Origin: a bacterium
Lineage (GTDB): Bacteria > CAIJMQ01 > JAADFP01
Assembly (NCBI GenBank): GCA_027021085.1
Contig: JALUVB010000022.1
Span: 1 to 14,524, forward strand
Direction of reading: 5' to 3'
Length of the DNA: 14,524 nt
Of the stretch, positions 5,223 to 13,456 are shown piece by piece; the stretch's first letter is position 1; each line of letters starts with the position of its first letter. Made by a program: the position numbers and the translations under genes. Under the pieces are notes generated by a model that saw nothing but the letters and a program-made list of their open reading frames with translations, searched no databases and had not been told where the DNA came from.

Positions 5223-6684
5223 TCCTATTACCCGGATAGAAGGGCATATGGCGGTGGAGACTCTTCTGGAGGGAGGGAAAGTGAGAGAGGCGAAGAGCTC
5301 GGGCACGCTTTTCCGCGGCTTTGAAATTATACTAAAAAACAGGGACCCCCGCGATGCTGCCCGCATAACCCAGAGAATATGCGGGGTTTGTCCTGCTATA
5401 CACGCATACACTTCGGCTCTTTGCCTGGATGATGCCTTTTCTATAAAAGATAAGATTCCCCACAATGGGCGTACAATAAGGAATCTTATACTCGGCTCTA
5501 ATTTTCTGCAGTCCCACATCCTCCATTTCTACCACCTGGCTATTCCCGATTATGTAGACCTGGGGAAAGTAGTGGGAAAGGTATCCCCTTTCATCCCTGC
5601 TTATGAGGGAGACTTTCGCCTCTCGGAGGAGGCAAATGCTAATCTTGCCACTCATTATCTGCAGGCTCTGGATATACGGCGTATATGCCAGGAGATGCTG
5701 GCAGTTTTTGGCGGTAAGATGCCCCACAATGTAGGTATTATAGCGGGTGGAGCAACACTTACGCCCGATATAGATAGAATCAACCATTTCAAGGGAAAAC
5801 TAAAGGAGATACAGGCTTTTGTGGAGAATGCAGTGCTGCCCGATGTATTAACCCTTGCCAGGGCTTACCGGGATTACTTTGAAGTAGGCAGGGGATGCGG
5901 AAGTTTTCTCTCCTACGGAGGGTTTGTCCTAGAGGAAGGCAGGTTCTTGCAAGCCGGGATAGTGAATAGTGACATGCAATTTGAAGAGCTTGACCCAGAG
6001 AATATTGCAGAGCAGGTCAAGCACTCCTGGTATGCTGACTCTGAATCAGGGAAAAATCCTTCCCGGGAGGAAACAATTCCCGCCCCGGAAAAAGAAGGCA
6101 GTTACTCGTTTATAAAATCTCCTCGTTACAAAGGGAAGGTCTATGAAGTAGGGCCTTTAGCCAGGCTCATGGTAAACTACTTCACTAAACAGGAAGAGAT
6201 TAACCGGGTGGCAGAGCCTCTTCTCAAAGAACTCTCCCTGCAAATAGAGGATGTCCCTTCTGTCATGGGACGACACCTGGCACGCGCGATAGAATGTAAG
6301 GTACTGGTAGAGGCAATGAGTGACTGGGTAGAGGAATTGATACCCGGCGAGGCTGTATATACAGAGGCTGAGATACCCGAGGAGGGAGAAGGTTATGGCC
6401 TGGCAGAAGCTCCCCGCGGTTCCTGCGGGCACTGGATAAAAATTTCTGACCGGAAAATTGCCCGCTATCAGGTAATCACTCCCACGGCCTGGAATGCTTC
6501 TCCTAAAGATGACCGGGGGATACCGGGGCCAATAGAGCAGGCACTTATAGGGACAGAGATAAAAGATGAGGAAAATCCCTTCGAGGTGGTGCGTATTGTG
6601 CGTGCCTTTGATCCCTGTCTTGCCTGTGCCGTACATTTAGTGGATATGCGGGGAAAAGACCTGGGGAAATACAGAATTGCGTAA
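5203..6684 (+). CDS. [NiFe]-hydrogenase large (catalytic) subunit
   Basis: This 493-residue subunit binds the Ni-Fe(CN)2CO centre that splits or forms H2. The N-terminal signature DPITRIEGH (7-15) is present. The L1 motif RICGVCPAIH provides Cys60 and Cys63, and the L2 motif DPCLACAVH provides Cys472 and Cys475. The last 15 residues (479-493, LVDMRGKDLGKYRIA) form a removable extension cleaved after His478, matching the protease gene that follows. The GTLFRGFEIILKNRDPRDA segment resembles group 1 respiratory uptake enzymes, although its partner lacks the Tat signal usual there. GGAGG at about 5189-5193 supports the ATG at 5203, inside the small-subunit gene, and suggests coupled translation. 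Confidence 0.95.
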   Translation: MKKIVIDPITRIEGHMAVETLLEGGKVREAKSSGTLFRGFEIILKNRDPRDAARITQRICGVCPAIHAYTSALCLDDAFSIKDKIPHNGRTIRNLILGSNFLQSHILHFYHLAIPDYVDLGKVVGKVSPFIPAYEGDFRLSEEANANLATHYLQALDIRRICQEMLAVFGGKMPHNVGIIAGGATLTPDIDRINHFKGKLKEIQAFVENAVLPDVLTLARAYRDYFEVGRGCGSFLSYGGFVLEEGRFLQAGIVNSDMQFEELDPENIAEQVKHSWYADSESGKNPSREETIPAPEKEGSYSFIKSPRYKGKVYEVGPLARLMVNYFTKQEEINRVAEPLLKELSLQIEDVPSVMGRHLARAIECKVLVEAMSDWVEELIPGEAVYTEAEIPEEGEGYGLAEAPRGSCGHWIKISDRKIARYQVITPTAWNASPKDDRGIPGPIEQALIGTEIKDEENPFEVVRIVRAFDPCLACAVHLVDMRGKDLGKYRIA

Positions 6685-7132
6685 GACAGTTATTATTGGG
6701 CTGGGCAACATTTTGTTGAGAGACGAGGGGGTTGGCTCCTGGATAGCGCAGGAATTGCAGAAGAGGAGGCTCCCATCCCAGGTAGAAGTTATTGATGCAG
6801 GCACCACCAGCCCCGATGCTTTGCTGGCGGAGGGTAATATCAAAAAAGTGGTGATTGTTGATGCATTGAAAGGGAACGGAGAACCCGGGGCGCTTTACAG
6901 GATACCCTTTAACCAGTTGTTATCCAGTCAGGACTTTCCCCTTTCTCTGCACCAGTTTGGGCTTCTCCACTCTCTCTGGTTTACTCCTGGTTGTGAAGAA
7001 ATTGTAGTAATGGGTGTGGAGCCGGAGGAAATAAGCTGGGGCTGGGGATTGAGCGAGAATATTAAGAAAAAACTTCCCGAGATTACAGACCTCATTTTAA
7101 AGGAGGTAAATTATGCTGGTAACGGAATCTAA
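6677..7132 (+). CDS. Hydrogenase maturation protease (HycI/HybD/HyaD family)
   Basis: This 151-residue endopeptidase removes the C-terminal extension of the large subunit once nickel is inserted. Family signatures are VIIGLGNILLRDEGVG (5-20, containing the Asp/Glu-Gly metal-binding motif), VVIVDALKG (about 58-66) and SLHQFGLLHSL (about 92-102, the nickel-sensing His), in the expected order. The start is TTG at 6677, overlapping the last codons of the large-subunit gene. No later ATG or GTG would keep the first beta strand, so the TTG start and translational coupling are likely. It also overlaps the next gene by 20 nt. Confidence 0.9.
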   Translation: MRKTVIIGLGNILLRDEGVGSWIAQELQKRRLPSQVEVIDAGTTSPDALLAEGNIKKVVIVDALKGNGEPGALYRIPFNQLLSSQDFPLSLHQFGLLHSLWFTPGCEEIVVMGVEPEEISWGWGLSENIKKKLPEITDLILKEVNYAGNGI

Positions 7133-7793
7133 ACCTATAGAGGAAATACTGGGTTTTCTGGAGGGCAGGGAAAAAGTGTTTCTGGCTGTTTGCAGCGGCT
7201 GCCCGGAAGCATGTAAAACAGGGGGAAAAGAGGGGATGGACATAATGCAGGAGAACCTGGAAAAGCAGGGTAAAAGCGTGGTGGGAACAACCGTGATAGA
7301 TATGATGTGCAATAAAGCACTGGATTGGATAAAGATTTCCCGCTCCATGCACCAGGTGGAGGAAGCTGATGCCATCTTAGTCCTCTCCTGTGGCGTGGGA
7401 GTGCAGGCAATAGGCAAGGTAGTGGATAAACCGGTGCATCCTGCTTTGAACACCATTTCCGTGGGTGGTCTGCCCGGCCTCTGGCCCTCGGAAGAAAGGT
7501 GTGCAGCCTGTGGAGAATGTGTGCTCTCCCACACGGGAGGCATATGCCCGATAACCAATTGTGCCAAGTCTCTGTTGAACGGACCCTGTGGAGGCACTAC
7601 TATGCAGGGCAAATGCGAAATAGATGCCGAAAAAGATTGCGGTTGGTATCTTATTTATGAAAGGCTGAAAAAAACTGGCAACCTGGAAAACCTGAAGAAA
7701 ATCGTGAGAACCAGGGACTTCAGCAAGATTATACCCTCTGCGGAACTGCGTAATACCGTTTTTTACAATGTAGAACAGAAGGTTAATTCTTAG
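7113..7793 (+). CDS. MetV-like protein (methylene-tetrahydrofolate reductase C-terminal-like iron-sulfur domain)
   Basis: This 226-residue Cys-rich protein resembles MetV, the partner of MetF in acetogenic methylene-tetrahydrofolate reductases (family MTHFR_C). Cys27, Cys30 and Cys34 lie in VCSGCPEAC. Cys66 and Cys93 (VLSCGVGVQ) follow. A C-terminal cluster region runs RCAACGEC (129-136), GGICPITNCAKSLLNGPCGG (143-161), then Cys168 and Cys176. In MetV the C-terminal half binds iron-sulfur clusters and docks on MetF. No metF lies in the window. AAAGGAGG and an ATG inside the protease gene tie it to the hydrogenase operon. It is probably an electron-transfer or docking partner of the hydrogenase, or links it to a MetF encoded elsewhere. 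That role is inference, but family membership is well supported. Confidence 0.83.
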   Translation: MLVTESKPIEEILGFLEGREKVFLAVCSGCPEACKTGGKEGMDIMQENLEKQGKSVVGTTVIDMMCNKALDWIKISRSMHQVEEADAILVLSCGVGVQAIGKVVDKPVHPALNTISVGGLPGLWPSEERCAACGECVLSHTGGICPITNCAKSLLNGPCGGTTMQGKCEIDAEKDCGWYLIYERLKKTGNLENLKKIVRTRDFSKIIPSAELRNTVFYNVEQKVNS

Positions 7794-7837
7794 TTTTCAA
7801 CTGAGAGTGGCTAATTTAGGGGCAAGACAGTTTATTC

Positions 7838-10180
7838 GTGGAAACTGAGCGACTCCAGATAAAAATCAAAGGCAAGGTGCAGGGAGTGGGCTTTCGCCCC
7901 ACTGTCTTCCGGTATGCTACAGAAAGAAATCTTTCCGGGTGGGTTACCAATACCTCCTGCGGTGTGCTTATAGAGGCAGAGGGAAACAGGGATAATCTGG
8001 AGGATTTTATCCTTGCCCTGGAAAAATCCCCCCCTCCCCGGGCAGAAATAACCAATATACTTACTAAGAAGATTCCGCCCAGGGGAGAGTGCATATTCCG
8101 GGTGCTCCCCAGTATAGCCGGGGACGAGGTAAAAACGCGCATCTCGCCTGAGATTGCCACCTGCCCGGATTGCTTAGAGGAACTTTTTGACCCCCAAAAC
8201 CGGCGCTATCTCTACCCTTTTATAAATTGCACCAATTGTGGCCCGCGTTTTACCCTCATAGAAAACATTCCTTATGACAGAAAAAATACCACCATGAAAA
8301 AATTTACCATGTGCTCACTCTGCCAGGAAGAGTATGAGAATCCTCGCAACAGGAGATTTCATGCTCAACCCAATGCCTGCCCTGTATGCGGGCCAGAGGT
8401 TACGTTGATGGAAGCTTCAGTAGCCAGAAGGGAGAAACTGGCTAAGGGAAACGAAGCAGTAGAAAAGACCGTACGATTACTGCAGGAAGGGAAAATAGTG
8501 GCAATAAAAGGCCTGGGCGGCTTTCACCTGGCCTGCGATGCCACAAATGATGCGGCAGTAAGAAGATTAAGGAAAAGAAAGTATCGGGAGGATAAGCCGT
8601 TTGCCCTGATGGCAGACAGCCTGGCCATTATCATGAGATACTGCGAAGTTTCTCCGGAAGAGATAGAACTGCTCACTTCTTTCCGGACTCCCATTGTTCT
8701 CCTGCGCAGGCGGAAAAGTTCTTCCTCGCCTCTTTCAGAAAATATTGCTCCCGGTAACCAGTATCTGGGGTTTATGCTTCCCTATACTCCGCTGCACCAT
8801 CTTTTGTTTTATAACAGTCCGCTTAAAATCCTGGTGATGACTTCGGGAAATATTTCCGATGAGCCCATTGCCTATGAGAATGAGGAAGCAGTAGAAAGGC
8901 TCTGCAATATTGCAGATTATTTCCTCCTGCATAACCGGGACATACACATTCGCCTGGACGATTCTGTGAGCAGGATTCTTCCTTTTACAGGAGAAGAGTA
9001 TATCATCCGGCGTTCCAGGGGATACGTCCCTGAGCCTGTAAAGATTGAAGGCTTGAGGGTTTCTGTGCCTATTCTGGCCTGCGGCGGGCATACAAAGAAT
9101 ACCTTTGCCATAGCTTCAGAAGATGAAATTATCCTGAGCCACCATATAGGGGATATGGAAAATATGGAAACATATATCTCTTTTACCCGGGGTATTGAGC
9201 ACTTCAAAAAGCTCTTAAAATGTGAACCAGGGGTTATTGCCCATGATTTGCACCCTGAGTATCTTTCCACTAAATATGCCCGGGAGCTTATTGCTTCTGA
9301 CCCGCAGCTTATTCCTGTGCCCATACAGCATCACCATGCTCATATAGCTTCAGTTATGGTGGAAAATGGATTGGGAAACGAGAAGATTATCGGAGTAGCA
9401 TTCGATGGGACAGGGTTTGGTTCCGAGGGAAATCTCTGGGGAGGAGAGTTCCTGGTTGCTGATTACTGTGGGTTTGAACGTGTGGCACACCTTGAGTATA
9501 TTCCGCTCCCGGGAGGGGAAGGAGCAATAAAGGAACCCTGGCGAGTGGGTGCCGCCTTGCTTCATGCTGCTTTTGGCGACAGTTTTCTGGATTTGGAGAT
9601 TGAATTTGTGAGAGGGTTAAACAGGAAGACCTGGAATATACTGGAGAAGATGATGGATAGAGGAATTAACACCCCCTTAAGTTCAAGCATGGGACGATTC
9701 TTTGACGGAGTCTCTTCCCTGCTCTGTATCAGGGAGCGGGTAAACTACGAGGGACAGGCAGCCATTGAGCTGGAGACGGCTTTGAGTAAGGGGAAGAGCA
9801 GGAAAAACCAGGCATATAAATACAGGATAGAAAAGAGGGAAAAGGCATATGTTATTGCTACAGAGGAGATTGTAAAGGGCATAGTGGAAGATTTGAAAAA
9901 GGCTTTACCGGTGGGGGATATTGCGCTGAAATTCCACTGCACAGTCACAGCACTGGTTGTGGATACGGTAAAAAGGATAAGAGAGGATACTGGCCTGGAA
10001 ACAGTAGCTTTGAGCGGAGGGGTATTCCAGAACATGTTTCTCCTCAGAGAGATTTATGGAAAACTCCGGGAAGAAGGCTTTAGTGTGCTTCTGCATAAAA
10101 ATATCCCTGCTAATGATGGGGGGATTTCTGCCGGGCAGGCGATCATCGCGGCCTATAAAACCGAAAAATATAAGTTGTAA
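7838..10180 (+). CDS. hypF: Carbamoyltransferase HypF, [NiFe]-hydrogenase cyanide-ligand synthesis
   Basis: This 780-residue enzyme uses carbamoyl phosphate and ATP to carbamoylate the C-terminal Cys of HypE, the source of the CN ligands. Domains in order: acylphosphatase (1-92, with GKVQGVGFRPTVFR), a zinc-finger pair with Cys109/112, 131/134, 159/162 and 181/184, a YrdC-like domain (about 200-390, with AIKGLGGFHLACDA) and a Kae1-like carbamoyltransferase domain (about 410-780, with HHHAHIASV near 497, FDGTGFG and LSGGVFQN near 724). All motifs are intact and the length is slightly above average. The GTG at 7838 is the only plausible start, because an in-frame TAG lies at 7817 and the acylphosphatase strand starts at once. 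It has no proper SD, unlike its neighbours, so coupling or weak initiation may limit it. Confidence 0.95.
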   Translation: METERLQIKIKGKVQGVGFRPTVFRYATERNLSGWVTNTSCGVLIEAEGNRDNLEDFILALEKSPPPRAEITNILTKKIPPRGECIFRVLPSIAGDEVKTRISPEIATCPDCLEELFDPQNRRYLYPFINCTNCGPRFTLIENIPYDRKNTTMKKFTMCSLCQEEYENPRNRRFHAQPNACPVCGPEVTLMEASVARREKLAKGNEAVEKTVRLLQEGKIVAIKGLGGFHLACDATNDAAVRRLRKRKYREDKPFALMADSLAIIMRYCEVSPEEIELLTSFRTPIVLLRRRKSSSSPLSENIAPGNQYLGFMLPYTPLHHLLFYNSPLKILVMTSGNISDEPIAYENEEAVERLCNIADYFLLHNRDIHIRLDDSVSRILPFTGEEYIIRRSRGYVPEPVKIEGLRVSVPILACGGHTKNTFAIASEDEIILSHHIGDMENMETYISFTRGIEHFKKLLKCEPGVIAHDLHPEYLSTKYARELIASDPQLIPVPIQHHHAHIASVMVENGLGNEKIIGVAFDGTGFGSEGNLWGGEFLVADYCGFERVAHLEYIPLPGGEGAIKEPWRVGAALLHAAFGDSFLDLEIEFVRGLNRKTWNILEKMMDRGINTPLSSSMGRFFDGVSSLLCIRERVNYEGQAAIELETALSKGKSRKNQAYKYRIEKREKAYVIATEEIVKGIVEDLKKALPVGDIALKFHCTVTALVVDTVKRIREDTGLETVALSGGVFQNMFLLREIYGKLREEGFSVLLHKNIPANDGGISAGQAIIAAYKTEKYKL

Positions 10181-10204
10181 TTGTTTACTGTTTTATGGTA
10201 TATA
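10175..10204 (+). promoter_or_regulatory. Possible internal promoter for hypC-hypD
   Basis: TTGTAA (10175-10180, overlapping the hypF stop) and TATATA (10199-10204) with an extended TGG (10196-10198) are spaced by 18 bp. They lie just before a 90-nt gap that is unusually long for this operon. This could allow hypCD expression apart from the structural genes. Confidence 0.4.
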
Positions 10205-10235
10205 GTTCCCGTAAAACAATTTTTGCATTTTAAAT

Positions 10236-10256
10236 CCTCCGGGAGTAATCCGGAGG
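10236..10256 (+). repeat. 7-bp stem hairpin just upstream of hypC
   Basis: CCTCCGG (10236-10242) pairs exactly with CCGGAGG (10250-10256) around a 7-nt loop, immediately before the purine-rich SD (GGGGGAG, about 10259-10265) of hypC. There is no T-run, so it is not an intrinsic terminator. The right arm lies 15-20 nt from the start codon, so it could protect or process the mRNA, or tune hypC translation. Confidence 0.45.
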
Positions 10257-10270
10257 CAGGGGGAGAGAAA

Positions 10271-10483
10271 ATGTGTCTGGCTGTTCCGATGAAAGTTATA
10301 AGGGTTGAGAAAGATGAAGGCCTGGTGGAACTGGGCGGGGTAAGAAGAAAAGTAAACATGGGCCTTTTAGATGATATAAAAGTGGGAGAATATGTAATAG
10401 TGCATGCAGGTTTCGCCATACAAAAAATGGAGGAAAAAGAGGCAGAAGAGACACTCTCCATATTCAGGGAAATGGAGGCATAG
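10271..10483 (+). CDS. hypC: Hydrogenase assembly chaperone HypC/HybG family
   Basis: This 70-residue chaperone carries the Fe(CN)2CO unit with HypD and delivers it to the large subunit. The hallmark N-terminus MCLAVPMKV is present. Cys2, exposed after Met removal, is the essential ligand. ELGGVRRKVNMGLLDDIKVGEYVIVHAGFAI follows the family pattern in residues 22-53 or so. The ATG at 10271 is chosen over any upstream start because Met-Cys must be at the extreme N-terminus, and GGGGGAG supports it. It sits between hypF and hypD, as in many hyp operons. Confidence 0.95.
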   Translation: MCLAVPMKVIRVEKDEGLVELGGVRRKVNMGLLDDIKVGEYVIVHAGFAIQKMEEKEAEETLSIFREMEA

Positions 10484-10573
10484 GCTTTGGGCTGTAGGAC
10501 TTAAGACTTCAGAGCGGGAGACAGGCGGGTATCCGAAAATGAAAGAAAGTAAGAGTGAGCACTGAGGGTTATT

Positions 10574-11665
10574 TTGAAGTATATTGAAGAATTCAGGAAT
10601 CCGGTTCTCATTAAAAAAATCATCAAAAAGACGAATAAAATGCTGGAGGATTACGGGAAGCCCATACAGCTTATGGAAGTCTGCGGAACTCACACCGTAG
10701 CCATTTCCCGCTCGGGCTTGAGGAAACTGTTTCATCCCCTGAAACTCTTATCCGGTCCCGGCTGTCCGGTTTGTGTAACTCCCAACCACTATATGGATAA
10801 AGCCATTGCCTATTCCCGCCGGAAAGAGGTAATAATAACCACGTTCGGAGACATGATGAGGGTGCCTGGCTCCACCTCTTCCCTGGAAAGGGAGAGAGCG
10901 GAAGGTAGAGATGTGCGGGTGGTTTACTCTGCCTTAGATGCGTTACAGGTGGCAAGAGATAACCCGGGGAAAAAGGTTATATTTCTGGGAGTGGGATTTG
11001 AGACTACCACACCTACTGTTGCTTTAACCATTAAGATAGCTAAAAGGGAGAACTTAAAAAATTTCTTCGTATATTCAGGCCATAAGCTTATTCCGCCGGC
11101 CATGGAGGCGCTTCTGGAAGACAGCGAAGTTTCCATTGACGGGTTTATCTGCCCCGGGCACGTAAGCACAATAATCGGCTCTCTTCCCTACGAATTCATC
11201 CCGCATAGATATAATATACCCTGCGTTATAACCGGCTTCGAGCCCCTGGACGTAGCAGAGGGCATTGCCATGCTGGTAGAGCAGATTGTAAATGGCAAGA
11301 AGCCGGCGGTGCAGATTCAATATGCCCGTTCTGTAAAAAGAGAAGGCAATAAAAAAGCAGTCTCAATCATGCAAGAAGTATTCAGCGTGGAGCAGTCCAA
11401 CTGGAGAGGGGTGGGAACTATTCCCCTCAGTGGTTTAAAAATAGGGGAAGAGTACAGCCGGTTTGATAGTGAGAGAAATATTCAGGTTGAGGTGGAGCCT
11501 ACTAAAGAGAACCAAGCCTGTATCTGCGGAGATATCCTGAGGGGGGTGAAGAGCCCCCCGGACTGTAAGCTGTTCAGGCGGGGATGTACCCCTGAACAGC
11601 CTGTGGGGGCTTGCATGGTCTCCTCAGAGGGCACATGTGCCGCGTATTTTAAGTACGAAGGGTAG
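10574..11665 (+). CDS. hypD: Hydrogenase maturation protein HypD
   Basis: This 363-residue [4Fe-4S] protein is the scaffold on which the Fe(CN)2CO group is built with HypC and HypE. The conserved motifs are [16 protein letters not shown] with Cys37 and [10 protein letters not shown] with Cys64 and Cys67. GVGFETTTP and PAMEALLE follow, and a C-terminal Cys set (CICGDILRG, then [26 protein letters not shown]) carries the cluster. Length is normal. The start is TTG at 10574, giving [10 protein letters not shown] as in relatives, with GAGGG a few bases upstream. The 90-nt gap after hypC holds no gene that I can see. The stop codon lies inside the 3' end of the convergent decarboxylase gene (17-nt overlap), and no hypE follows. 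Confidence 0.95.
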   Translation: MKYIEEFRNPVLIKKIIKKTNKMLEDYGKPIQLMEVCGTHTVAISRSGLRKLFHPLKLLSGPGCPVCVTPNHYMDKAIAYSRRKEVIITTFGDMMRVPGSTSSLERERAEGRDVRVVYSALDALQVARDNPGKKVIFLGVGFETTTPTVALTIKIAKRENLKNFFVYSGHKLIPPAMEALLEDSEVSIDGFICPGHVSTIIGSLPYEFIPHRYNIPCVITGFEPLDVAEGIAMLVEQIVNGKKPAVQIQYARSVKREGNKKAVSIMQEVFSVEQSNWRGVGTIPLSGLKIGEEYSRFDSERNIQVEVEPTKENQACICGDILRGVKSPPDCKLFRRGCTPEQPVGACMVSSEGTCAAYFKYEG

Positions 11666-12596
11666 CCCTGCTTCTGAAATAAGCTATAGTTTCTTTTAAT
11701 CCCTTTTCCAGGGGAACTTCCGGTTCCCAGTGCAGAATACTGCGCGCCTTGCTTATATTCGGTCTTCTTACCTTGGGGTCATCCTCCGGGAGCGGTTTGA
11801 AAGTTATATCGCTTTTGCTTCCGGTAAGTTTTATGATTAGTTCAGCCAACTCCCTGACTTTCATCTCCTGAGAGTTTCCTATGTTTACCGGCAGGTGGTA
11901 ATCTGCTTCCATGAGCTTTAGTATGCCTCTTACCAGGTCAGAAATATAACAAAAACTGCGGGTCTGCTCGCCGTTTCCGAACACGGTGAGCGGTTCGTTT
12001 TTCAGCGCCTGCAGGATAAAGGTGGGTACAGCCCTCCCGTCGTTCTCTCTCATCCTGGGGCCGTAAGTGTTGAATATTCTCACTATGCGGGTATTCAGGT
12101 GGTAACGCCTCAGGTAAGCCATGGTCATGGCCTCGGAAAATCTTTTGGCTTCGTCATAAACACCCCGCGGCCCCACAGGATTCACATTCCCCCAGTATTC
12201 CTCTGGCTGGGGATTTACCAGGGGGTCACCGTAGACCTCGGAAGTGGAGGCAAGCATGAAGAGAGCATTTTTCTCCCTGGCCAGGTTAAGAATATTCCAG
12301 GTGCCCAGAGAACCGGTAAGCAATGTTTCCACCGGGAATTTCAGGTAATCTATGGGAGAAGCAGGAGAGGCAAAGTGCAGCACGGCAAATAGCGGTTCTT
12401 CTATGTGTAAGGGCTTAGTTATATCATGGGAGATAAAGGTGAAATCTTCTTTACCCGCAATTTCCTTTAAATTCTCTTCACAGCCGGTTATCAGATTATC
12501 CACGCAGATTACCCGATATCCTCGGTTAAAAAGTTCTTCACATAAATGTGAACCTACAAAACCTGCTCCGCCAGTTACCAAAACGCATTTCTTCAT
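11649..12596 (-). CDS. UDP-glucuronate decarboxylase-like NAD-dependent SDR (UDP-xylose synthase family)
   Basis: This 315-residue extended short-chain dehydrogenase has the Rossmann motif GGAGFVGSH (9-17), [10 protein letters not shown] (117-125), the active-site pair Tyr147 and Lys151 in [11 protein letters not shown], and [11 protein letters not shown] near 210-220. The run [20 protein letters not shown] followed by [16 protein letters not shown] is the hallmark of UDP-glucuronate decarboxylases (UXS), which oxidise, decarboxylate and re-reduce UDP-glucuronate to UDP-xylose. It is a soluble form without the membrane anchor of animal enzymes. Its ATG overlaps the GalU stop (ATGA) and AGGAG lies about 8 nt upstream. 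A related dTDP- or UDP-sugar epimerase is less likely given the motif match and the glucuronokinase in the same operon. Confidence 0.87.
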   Translation of the reverse strand: MKKCVLVTGGAGFVGSHLCEELFNRGYRVICVDNLITGCEENLKEIAGKEDFTFISHDITKPLHIEEPLFAVLHFASPASPIDYLKFPVETLLTGSLGTWNILNLAREKNALFMLASTSEVYGDPLVNPQPEEYWGNVNPVGPRGVYDEAKRFSEAMTMAYLRRYHLNTRIVRIFNTYGPRMRENDGRAVPTFILQALKNEPLTVFGNGEQTRSFCYISDLVRGILKLMEADYHLPVNIGNSQEMKVRELAELIIKLTGSKSDITFKPLPEDDPKVRRPNISKARSILHWEPEVPLEKGLKETIAYFRSRATLRT

Positions 12597-13456
12597 AATA
12601 ATTTACTCCTTAATATTTCCCTGAATTTATCACCAATATCTTTTCTTTTAAGGGCAAAGTCAACCACTGTCTCCAGATAATCCAGAATATTCCCGATGTC
12701 GTATCTCTTCCCTTCAAACTTGTATGCCAGGATTCTATGTCCATCCCTGCGCATGAGTTTTAATGCATCCGTTATCTGAATTTCTCTGCCTACACCAGGC
12801 GGAGTGCGCTCAATGTAGGAAAAAATCTCCGGCAGCAGGACGTATCTTCCCCCGATAGCCAGCCTGGAAGGGGCTTCTGCGGGAGAGGGCTTTTCAACCA
12901 AGTCTTCTACTTCAAAGATATTATCCCCTATCTTTTTCCCCTTTATTATCCCGTATCTCTTAACCTTGTGCTCTTCTACTTCTTCCACCCCGATGATGGT
13001 GCACTTGAATTTATCGTAAATATCCATCAATTGCCTGGAACAGGGAGGATTGGAGGCTATCAGGGTATCTCCCAGAAGCACTAAGAATGGCTCTCCTTCC
13101 ACATGGAACCTGCTTTCGTATATGGCATTACCCAGCCCTCTGAGTTCTTTCTGCCGCACGTAATGAAATGCTGCCAGGTTGCTTATTTTTTCAATGGTTT
13201 GCAATGTTTTTCTGGCGCCTTTTTTGGCCAGCTCTCTCTCCAATTCCGGGTGCCGGTCGAAATGGTCTTCAATAGCTCTTTTCCCCTTACCGGTGATAAT
13301 AAGGATATCCACTATGCCTGATTTCACTGCTTCTTCCACTACCATCTGGATGGCCGGGGTATCCACCACGGGCAGCATTTCTTTGGGCTGGGCCTTGGTG
13401 GCGGGCAGAAACCGCGTGCCGAATCCTGCAGCAGGGATAACAGCTTTTTCTATCAT
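12593..13456 (-). CDS. UTP--sugar-1-phosphate uridylyltransferase (GalU family)
   Basis: This 287-residue nucleotidyltransferase belongs to the bacterial GalU family, which makes UDP-glucose from UTP and glucose-1-phosphate. The signature [20 protein letters not shown] (9-28) holds the nucleotide loop and the catalytic Lys. LLGDTLI (128-133) holds the Mg-binding Asp, and VEKPSP and AIGGRYVL follow. Length is typical (about 290). Its ATG abuts the stop of the kinase gene (TAA then ATG, no gap), so the two are tightly coupled. Classical GalU prefers glucose-1-phosphate. Because it sits between a glucuronokinase and a UDP-glucuronate decarboxylase, it may instead accept glucuronate-1-phosphate, which is inference. 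Confidence 0.9.
   Translation of the reverse strand: MIEKAVIPAAGFGTRFLPATKAQPKEMLPVVDTPAIQMVVEEAVKSGIVDILIITGKGKRAIEDHFDRHPELERELAKKGARKTLQTIEKISNLAAFHYVRQKELRGLGNAIYESRFHVEGEPFLVLLGDTLIASNPPCSRQLMDIYDKFKCTIIGVEEVEEHKVKRYGIIKGKKIGDNIFEVEDLVEKPSPAEAPSRLAIGGRYVLLPEIFSYIERTPPGVGREIQITDALKLMRRDGHRILAYKFEGKRYDIGNILDYLETVVDFALKRKDIGDKFREILRSKLL

Noticed and set aside
4902-5519. A 205-codon open frame on the minus strand across the hydrogenase subunit junction
   Set aside because: The plus strand encodes conserved hydrogenase motifs throughout. The antisense product has no family resemblance.
11657-11674. Small hairpin GAAGGGTAGCCCTGCTTC at the hypD stop as a bidirectional terminator
   Set aside because: The stem is short with a bulge, no T-run follows on either strand, and it lies within the coding overlap.
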